NCBI GenBank assembly: GCA_030613445.1
Contig: JAUWLY010000088.1
Coordinates: forward strand, 1-9,699
From: Candidatus Stahliibacteriota bacterium
GTDB taxonomy: Bacteria > Hydrothermota > Tepidihabitantia > SM23-42
Direction: 5' to 3'
Length of the DNA: 9,699 bases
Part shown: positions 4,989-9,699 of the stretch, one piece after another
Layout: each line of letters begins with the position of its first letter
Numbering within the stretch: position 1 is the first letter of the stretch
Translations under genes and position numbers: made by a program
The notes under the pieces: model-generated
The model's input: the letters and a program-made list of their open reading frames with translations, nothing else
What the model was told of the DNA's origin: nothing
The model's database searches: none

Positions 4989-5044
4989 ATCTTCATAGCC
5001 TCGAATCTTCTTATCCTCATATCTTCGTATCTTCTAAACTTCAT
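4989..5044. repeat. Degenerate 8-bp tandem repeat
   Basis: Seven consecutive 8-bp units with consensus ATCTTCNN start at 4989, 4997, 5005, 5013, 5021, 5029 and 5037 (GAAGAT on the - strand). Four units carry the exact ATCTTC core; the others differ by one base, or by two in the unit at 4997. The array fills most of the space between the regulator's stop and the pilin control region, about 100-150 bp upstream of the -24 element. Confidence 0.6.
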
Positions 5045-5051
5045 TCTTTTC

Positions 5052-6353
5052 TTATCTTTTTCTTTTTTTTCGTGGTTTCAGTGGTTTTTTCCTTTGCGAC
5101 CCAAGTCTCCGATACAAAGTTGCCCGACCCACACCGAGTATCTTTGCTGCCTTGCTAACATTACCACTACATTCTCCCAAAACCCTTTGGATCTCAGCTT
5201 CCTGCAATTCATCAAGCCTCTTTCTGGATCCGCTTGTTGGCACACCAAGATGCTCGGCTTTTATATAAAACGAATCACTCAAGATCGCCGCTCTTTCAAT
5301 AACATGACGCAATTCTCTGATATTACCTGGCCAATCGCGTCTTTTCAAGCCTTCTAGCGCGGTCTTTAATAACTTCCTTTCCCCTAACCCCTCTCTGATA
5401 CAGACCAATTTTAGGAAATGTTCAGCGAGCAGCGGAATATCTTCTCGTCGTTGTCTTAAAGGCGGTAAAACAATTGGAATGACATTAAGTCGATAATAAA
5501 GGTCTTCTCGAAACCTTCCTTTTCTAACCTCATCCATAAGATTCTTGTTACTTGCCGAGACTAAACGCACATTAACGCGTATGGGTTTTGTCGAACCGAG
5601 TGGTACTATCTCCTTTTCTTCTAATAAACGCAGAAGCTTCATCTGAATTGTTGTTGGTGCATCGCCGATTTCATCGAGGAAAAAAGTTCCATTGTCAGCA
5701 ACGCAAAACAGGCCTTTTTTATCTGCTGCCGCACCAGTAAAGGCACCTTTTTTATAACCAAATAGTTCACTCTCCAGTAGAGTTTCTGGTAATGCAGCAC
5801 AAGAGATGGTAACGAATTTATTCCCTGAACGCTTTGAAATATTGTGTATTTCCCGGGCGATTAATTCCTTACCAGTACCTGATTCACCAAGGATGAGGAC
5901 TGTAGTTTCAGTATTCGCAATTCTCTTGACCATATCAAGTACATCTCTGATCTGTTTACTTTTTCCAATCGTCTGACAAGATGCTTCTACTGGTTTAACT
6001 ATATTGGCTCTTATGCGTAAGAGAAGTTCATCAATACCAAATGGTTTAAGGATATAGTCACTTGCTTTATCACGTAGTGCATTGACTGCAGATTCCATAG
6101 AACCGTAGGCAGTTATGAAAATAACCGGAATGTCTGGGTAGATCTTTCTGACCTTTTTTAAAAATGTAAAGCCATCAATATCTGGCATTCTGATATCGCT
6201 GATAACGAGGTTATATTTCTTTTCTCTTAACGCCTGGAGCGCAGTCTTTGGTTCAGTAGTAGCAAATACATCATAACCTTTTTGTTCTAATGCATAGGAA
6301 AGCCACTTAATAAGGCTTTGCTCATCATCGAGTATTAAAATCCTATGTTTCAT
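5052..6353 (-). CDS. Sigma-54-dependent response regulator, NtrC/PilR type
   Basis: A complete 433-residue two-component activator. The receiver domain (1-120) has acidic residues Asp9-Asp10-Glu11, phosphoacceptor Asp53 in SDIRMPDIDG, Thr81 and Lys103. The AAA+ domain (about 130-360) has Walker A GESGTGKE (156-163), the sigma-54 contact loop GAFTGA (203-208), Walker B FFLDEIGD (224-231) and arginine residues in FREDLYYRLN (281-290). A Fis-type helix-turn-helix (about 383-418) includes GNVSKAAKILGVGRATLYRR. The last 15 residues are almost all Lys, Arg or Pro, an unusual basic tail. All key residues for ATP hydrolysis and sigma-54 activation are present. No histidine kinase is in the window. 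The -24/-12 promoter about 160 bp past its stop is its likely target, which supports a PilR-like role in pilin expression. No convincing ribosome-binding site precedes the ATG. Confidence 0.93.
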   Translation of the reverse strand: MKHRILILDDEQSLIKWLSYALEQKGYDVFATTEPKTALQALREKKYNLVISDIRMPDIDGFTFLKKVRKIYPDIPVIFITAYGSMESAVNALRDKASDYILKPFGIDELLLRIRANIVKPVEASCQTIGKSKQIRDVLDMVKRIANTETTVLILGESGTGKELIAREIHNISKRSGNKFVTISCAALPETLLESELFGYKKGAFTGAAADKKGLFCVADNGTFFLDEIGDAPTTIQMKLLRLLEEKEIVPLGSTKPIRVNVRLVSASNKNLMDEVRKGRFREDLYYRLNVIPIVLPPLRQRREDIPLLAEHFLKLVCIREGLGERKLLKTALEGLKRRDWPGNIRELRHVIERAAILSDSFYIKAEHLGVPTSGSRKRLDELQEAEIQRVLGECSGNVSKAAKILGVGRATLYRRLGSQRKKPLKPRKKRKR

Positions 6354-6419
6354 CCTGAACCGTCAGATAAGTTTTGTCACACACAAAGGGTTGTGTCTAT
6401 TACAACAGAAAACACTCTG

Positions 6420-7385
6420 CTATTTCCTTCTTCGAGCGAAGAGCTCAGTCAAGATAAGTCTGATCTCAGGGCTAATCCTCAACTCCCTCAATGCCCCTTT
6501 ATTCTTGAGCGAGAGCCCAAGGTCAAATGTCAATGATCCAATCCGTTTCATCGGTACCGCAAGCGATACGTCAATACCGTGTTCTGATATATTCTTCAGA
6601 TACCAGGGATTGTAAAAATAACTGACTGCAAACCGTTCTTTGGAAAAACCCAGTTTAAACCTGTACGGCGACTGAAATTCATTTATCTGGTGATCATCTG
6701 GCCAGAATGAATGTTCCAAAGACAAGGTTAGTTTTCCACCCATGAGCTTTTTCTGGGGAGTGATACCGAATGACACTCGGGCAGGTAAATCAATCATTGT
6801 GTCAGAATCTTGTCTTTCCATTGCAACGCTACCAAAAGCTTCACCGAACAAAGAAACATCGAACAGCTCTTCTGCTCTCAGTTTAAGCCCTGCAGAAAAA
6901 ATCTTTCCCTCATATTTATACAGAAAGGAATCAACCAGATAATAATTAGAAACGTAATAATGCCAGATTTCAGATACATTACCGAACAGATACGACCCAC
7001 GTAAGGCAATTTCACCCAGACCAAAATCATTATTGAGGCTAAGATAAATTTCCTCAATGCCACCTTTCCCTTGCAGATGCATGTCCAGGTCATCTTCGCT
7101 GAAGAAGATATCGAATGATTGAGTAAACCTTGTTAGATTACCGGTACCAAAAATGAAGCCCTTGGTAATAGGTATCGCTAAGCTCAGGGTAAAAGGGTTG
7201 GTCCAGACTAGTCCTCGGAAATCTGAATCCTCAATGAGTATATTAAACTCAGGTCGCAACGCCAACTCAATCTTCGCTTTTCCTTTTACTCCAAGGAATG
7301 GATCTCTGAATATGCTATTGTCTTCTCCGATACCACCAAGCGAAAATATAGATGCATCAATAAGAAAAATCAGCAATGTACCCAT
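6420..7385 (-). CDS. Predicted outer-membrane beta-barrel protein
   Basis: I do not recognise the family. The 321-residue protein begins with a hydrophobic stretch (about 1-17) that can serve as a signal peptide. Nearly all the rest is made of short alternating polar/hydrophobic strands rich in Gly, Phe, Tyr and Leu, separated by charged turns, with no long hydrophobic helix. That is the composition of an outer-membrane barrel or transport-type protein. The C-terminus (LTELFARRRK) lacks the usual final aromatic residue, so barrel insertion by the standard signal is uncertain. Its ATG overlaps the upstream gene's stop by one base (TAATG at 7387-7383), which indicates translational coupling with the DNRLRE-like surface protein. 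The regulator gene follows after 66 bp, a spacer holding an inverted repeat, ACACAA-AGGG-TTGTGT (6381-6396). Confidence 0.6.
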   Translation of the reverse strand: MGTLLIFLIDASIFSLGGIGEDNSIFRDPFLGVKGKAKIELALRPEFNILIEDSDFRGLVWTNPFTLSLAIPITKGFIFGTGNLTRFTQSFDIFFSEDDLDMHLQGKGGIEEIYLSLNNDFGLGEIALRGSYLFGNVSEIWHYYVSNYYLVDSFLYKYEGKIFSAGLKLRAEELFDVSLFGEAFGSVAMERQDSDTMIDLPARVSFGITPQKKLMGGKLTLSLEHSFWPDDHQINEFQSPYRFKLGFSKERFAVSYFYNPWYLKNISEHGIDVSLAVPMKRIGSLTFDLGLSLKNKGALRELRISPEIRLILTELFARRRK

Positions 7386-8458
7386 TAATACCTACCTTGG
7401 GGTGGTAGGATATATCCCACTTTCAGGGTGTGTGAACCATTGATCATTTTATAGCTAGCAATCTCATAATTTTCAGGCGACAATACAATAAACAAACCGA
7501 AATTAGAATCCGGCTCTTCAATAATATCTTGGATATGTCGAACAATGTCGATATTGAACACCGTGTCGTCAGCGGCAAATCTTTCCAGTGCAATGAGCGG
7601 TCCTGTCGCAGTATTAAAATCCTCGAGTGGTGCTAACAGTTGTCTAACACCGATCTCAATGGAGTCGCGCATAACAAAATGCTGTTCAGGTCTGAACGTC
7701 AATTCAGCGTAGATCGCCTTCTTATCATCTAAGATGGAATCGTATTCAAACTTGACATAGTTGCGATACGGTATCCCAGAACCTATCCAGCTTTCTGTAT
7801 AAAATGGTTCTGGTCCAGTGACGATGTGACAATCATTGCTCAAATGCATAGAAGAAGTAACACTGTTCTTGACGAGAAGGAATTTAGGCGCATAACCGCC
7901 TTCTTTTGAATAGAAGTGGCTAAAACCAGAGTCGACCGGAATTATTATCATACCGTCCGCATTCACGATTTCATCGAGCTCAATGTAATTGAATGTAATA
8001 AGCAGAGAATCACCCTTCAATTCCGCAAAACGCAAAGAATCGTCGTTAAAATCTCCGCCTTCGCTTTCCCAATATTCAGCACTCATCCTTTGAAACCAAT
8101 TTGCCAGGTCCTCGTCAAATTCACGGGTCAGCAAATGTATCCTCACTTTTATAGTATCGTTGTTAAGATTCAGATTGGTGTGGAGAATTAACTTTATTTC
8201 ATCGAGGCCCTGATATGAACTATCCCCAAAATCGAATTCTAAGAGTATCCTTGATTCATAGTCGTTGTTCTTACCAATAACCAGGTTGGTTGATTTACCA
8301 AGGTTGGCGAATTTGTCGAATTCAGTGAGGGTATTATTAAGGGTTAATTCAAGTTCCTGTGCATCAAAATTACCTCTAATACTAAATTCTTCTTCACCGA
8401 TCGGCAGTTCATTGCAGCAGACAAAAAGGAGAACTGCCAATAATGCGAATCGTATCAT
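7385..8458 (-). CDS. Secreted surface protein with DNRLRE-like domains, possible lipoprotein
   Basis: A 357-residue exported protein. The N-terminus MIRFALLAVLLFVCCNELP is a lipoprotein-like signal with Cys14-Cys15, but the residues before the cysteine (LFV or FVC) depart from the usual small residue at -1. Lipidation is therefore plausible but not certain. Residues about 66-195 follow the DNRLRE pattern: SRILLEFDFG, a strand pair, then HLLTREFDEDLANWF and the WESEGGDF motif. Residues about 230-352 look like a second, more diverged copy starting at YRNYVKFEYD and containing IQDIIEEPDSNFGLFI. DNRLRE modules are beta-sandwich, carbohydrate-binding-like domains on extracellular proteins. The gene is coupled to the beta-barrel gene downstream. 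It appears to have its own promoter with the -10 box 6 nt before the ATG and no ribosome-binding site. Its ligand is unknown. Confidence 0.65.
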   Translation of the reverse strand: MIRFALLAVLLFVCCNELPIGEEEFSIRGNFDAQELELTLNNTLTEFDKFANLGKSTNLVIGKNNDYESRILLEFDFGDSSYQGLDEIKLILHTNLNLNNDTIKVRIHLLTREFDEDLANWFQRMSAEYWESEGGDFNDDSLRFAELKGDSLLITFNYIELDEIVNADGMIIIPVDSGFSHFYSKEGGYAPKFLLVKNSVTSSMHLSNDCHIVTGPEPFYTESWIGSGIPYRNYVKFEYDSILDDKKAIYAELTFRPEQHFVMRDSIEIGVRQLLAPLEDFNTATGPLIALERFAADDTVFNIDIVRHIQDIIEEPDSNFGLFIVLSPENYEIASYKMINGSHTLKVGYILPPQGRY

Positions 8459-8464
8459 AATCAG

Positions 8465-8492
8465 ATAATATTCAAATATTTAAATAAGTCAA
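8465..8492 (-). promoter_or_regulatory. Sigma-70-like promoter, ATG 6 nt past the -10 box
   Basis: On the - strand TTGACT (8492-8487) and TATTAT (8470-8465) are 16 bp apart. The ATG at 8458 follows the -10 box by only 6 nt, so the transcript would be leaderless. The -35 box overlaps the upstream gene's stop codon (8491-8489). The spacer is very AT-rich. Confidence 0.5.
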
Positions 8493-9427
8493 GGATGCGT
8501 AATCGCCGTCTTGGATAAGTTTAAGAATGCATCCCCAAGTTCGGGGATGCCAAGCTCATAGTATATCTCAGCGATAGCTTTATAGAGAACTGGTTCATCC
8601 GGTTTAACGGCAATAAGTTTGTTATAACTATCCATTGCCATTAGCATCAATCCATTTGTTTTGAACAAAACAGCTTTCAAGAGGTGAAGCGTGAAGTAAT
8701 CAGGTTTCTGTCGTCCGATATTGTCACTAATCTTGCGTAAACCGTGGATTGCTGTGCTGTCAAAGATGTCTATTGAACATGTAGCTGTACATAATGTGTC
8801 GCTATTGCGGATTGCAAGAACCTTTATCGTGTACATACCAATCAAATCTTCAACGTTCTTTGGAAAGAGGAAAATAGTATCGGTCGTTGCTATGCTGGAG
8901 ATGATTTGTTTACCTTGCTGCAATCTCATATTATACCAATTTGCACCTGGATATTTACTCCATATGATGTCAGGCCTTGGATCGATCAAAAAAGTATTGC
9001 CCGGGCGTTGAATGACCATTTGCAGGGTATCCTTTCCCTGTTTAGCTAAACTCCTAGCTGTCATTTCTCCATTCCATTCTTTTAATTGGTACAACTCCTT
9101 AAAAAGTCCAAGCACCTTATTTGATATAGCTGGTACGCCAGATGTGATACCTGATGTATCGAGCGTGGGTATTGCGAAAGACTTAATTGAATTGATAACG
9201 TCTAACCTGCCATCCCTGTAAAAGATAGTAGTAGATCCAGAATCACCCAGGATCAATGTGTCGCTTTCAAAAAGAAAATCAAGTACCTGGACCTTGACAA
9301 GGGTTGTTTCACCAGGGTGGACCAGCATTACGCCGCTACTCACTGCGGTAATGATACCTGTTGGATAAACTGATTGTTCTGCAAAAACCGTCAATAAAAA
9401 TCCTAGCAATACCAAGCAGAGCCTCAT
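8489..9427 (-). CDS. Secreted protein with FecR-like N-terminus and TPR-like C-terminus
   Basis: A 312-residue exported protein. Residues 1-16 form a signal peptide with a likely cut after VFA. Residues about 25-77 read like a FecR-type strand-rich domain: ITAVSSGVMLVHPGET, then VQVLDFLFESDTLILGD and IFYRDGRLDVI, which match the FecR pattern of a raised threshold (GD) followed by a dG turn. The middle (about 150-230) looks like an immunoglobulin-like beta domain around WYNMRLQQGKQ. The last 70 residues are helical and TPR-like (LLKAVLFKTNGLMLMAMDSY, then NKLIAVKPDEPVLYKAIAEI). It is probably periplasmic or surface-attached, with a scaffold or binding role; no catalytic motif is seen. The start is supported by AAAGGAG 4 nt before the ATG. 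It is the first gene after a consensus promoter and is followed 30 bp later by the DNRLRE-like gene. Confidence 0.65.
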   Translation of the reverse strand: MRLCLVLLGFLLTVFAEQSVYPTGIITAVSSGVMLVHPGETTLVKVQVLDFLFESDTLILGDSGSTTIFYRDGRLDVINSIKSFAIPTLDTSGITSGVPAISNKVLGLFKELYQLKEWNGEMTARSLAKQGKDTLQMVIQRPGNTFLIDPRPDIIWSKYPGANWYNMRLQQGKQIISSIATTDTIFLFPKNVEDLIGMYTIKVLAIRNSDTLCTATCSIDIFDSTAIHGLRKISDNIGRQKPDYFTLHLLKAVLFKTNGLMLMAMDSYNKLIAVKPDEPVLYKAIAEIYYELGIPELGDAFLNLSKTAITHP

Positions 9428-9485
9428 AATCTCCTTTCACTATTCACTGATTATCCGCTAAATTCAGTTATTTTTAATGCATTCG

Positions 9486-9513
9486 ATTATAATGGAATAC
9501 TAATCCATGTCAA
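9486..9513 (-). promoter_or_regulatory. Consensus sigma-70 promoter with palindromic spacer
   Basis: On the - strand TTGACA (9513-9508) and TATAAT (9491-9486) match the consensus exactly with a 16-bp spacer. The leader to the ATG at 9427 would be about 50 nt and includes a good ribosome-binding site. The 17-bp near-palindrome ATGGAATACTAATCCAT (9492-9508, one mismatched pair) fills the spacer, a classic place for a repressor or a MerR-type activator. Confidence 0.7.
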
Positions 9514-9549
9514 TATTGCGCTTGCCTCAATGTTTATGAAATAATAGCC

Positions 9550-9577
9550 TTGAAATCAAAACTGATTTAACTATAAT
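9550..9577 (+). promoter_or_regulatory. Sigma-70-like promoter, ATG 5 nt past the -10 box
   Basis: TTGAAA (9550-9555) and TATAAT (9572-9577) are 16 bp apart. The ATG at 9583 follows after only 5 nt, so the A of the ATG would be about the first transcribed base. There is no ribosome-binding site. This points to a leaderless mRNA for the desulfurase gene. Confidence 0.6.
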
Positions 9578-9582
9578 AATCT

Positions 9583-9699
9583 ATGGATATAGAAGAAATA
9601 CGAAATGACTTTCCTCAATTGTCACAGGGTTTCATATATTTCGATTCTGGCTCTACTTCACTAAAACCCAGATCGGTCATAAACAAAATGAAAGAATAT
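9583..9699 (+). CDS. Cysteine desulfurase (SufS/Csd-like), N-terminal part only
   Basis: The first 39 codons of a gene that runs off the right edge. The visible sequence, MDIEEIRNDFPQL and IYFDSGSTSLKPRSVI, matches the start of group II (SufS/CsdA-like) cysteine desulfurases, where the usual form is DFPxL and YLDSAATSQKP. These pyridoxal-phosphate enzymes take sulfur from cysteine for iron-sulfur cluster assembly in the cytoplasm. The catalytic lysine and cysteine lie outside the window and cannot be checked. Other fold-type I aminotransferase V enzymes start similarly, so the subgroup is probable, not certain. It is divergent from the FecR-like gene, with both promoters inside the 155-bp gap. 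Confidence 0.75.
   Translation, partial: MDIEEIRNDFPQLSQGFIYFDSGSTSLKPRSVINKMKEY

Noticed and set aside
6381..6396. Inverted repeat ACACAA-AGGG-TTGTGT between the barrel and regulator genes
   Set aside because: Only 6 bp per arm and AT/GT-rich, with no T-tract and no clear promoter beside it. It could be an operator but chance cannot be excluded.
7153..7443. 96-codon + strand frame spanning the junction of the barrel and DNRLRE-like genes
   Set aside because: It is antisense to two coupled genes, without a ribosome-binding site or recognisable motif.

Overview
The window looks like chromosomal DNA from an uncultured, AT-rich, diderm (Gram-negative type) bacterium. Predicted secreted and outer-membrane proteins, a type IV pilin pair and a sigma-54 regulator support a diderm. 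The overall style (accessory pilus ABC genes, many GTAG-led hairpins, DNRLRE-like surface protein) reminds me of candidate phyla such as WOR-3, but no marker gene here proves that, so the taxonomy is an inference of low confidence.

Layout. Bases 1-125 hold the end of something upstream and a promoter. On the + strand follow an ABC-2 type ATPase (126-872) and its overlapping membrane permease (865-1632). Next comes a REP-associated tyrosine (HUH) transposase (1696-2241) flanked by REP-like hairpins and a 36-bp tandem array (1665-2442). Then comes a membrane-anchored helical-repeat protein (2470-3291). A 176-bp convergent spacer (3292-3467) is packed with hairpins. All genes from 3468 to 9427 are on the - strand. 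Read in transcription order they are a secreted FecR-like/TPR protein (9427-8489), a DNRLRE-like surface protein (8458-7385), a predicted outer-membrane beta-barrel (7385-6420), an NtrC/PilR-type sigma-54 activator (6353-5052), a type IV pilin (4653-4120) and a second pilin (about 4034-3468). At the right edge a cysteine desulfurase (SufS-like) gene starts divergently at 9583.

How it fits together. The ABC ATPase/permease, the TPR-like membrane protein, two pilins and a PilR-like activator resemble the accessory part of a type IV pilus locus; Myxococcus xanthus has pilG/H/I, including an ABC transporter, beside pilA and pilSR. A near-consensus -24/-12 promoter (4891-4875) lies between the regulator and the first pilin, so the regulator's likely target is its direct neighbour. 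A strong hairpin between the pilins could lower expression of the second one. The second pilin has a correct prepilin cleavage motif but no standard start codon in frame, which is the clearest anomaly in the window.

Promoter-like sequences at three genes (126, 8458, 9583) place the -10 box only 5-8 nt before the ATG, which suggests leaderless transcripts. All four sigma-70-like promoters I can see have a 16-bp spacer. The FecR-like gene has a consensus promoter whose spacer is filled by a near-perfect palindrome, a likely operator.
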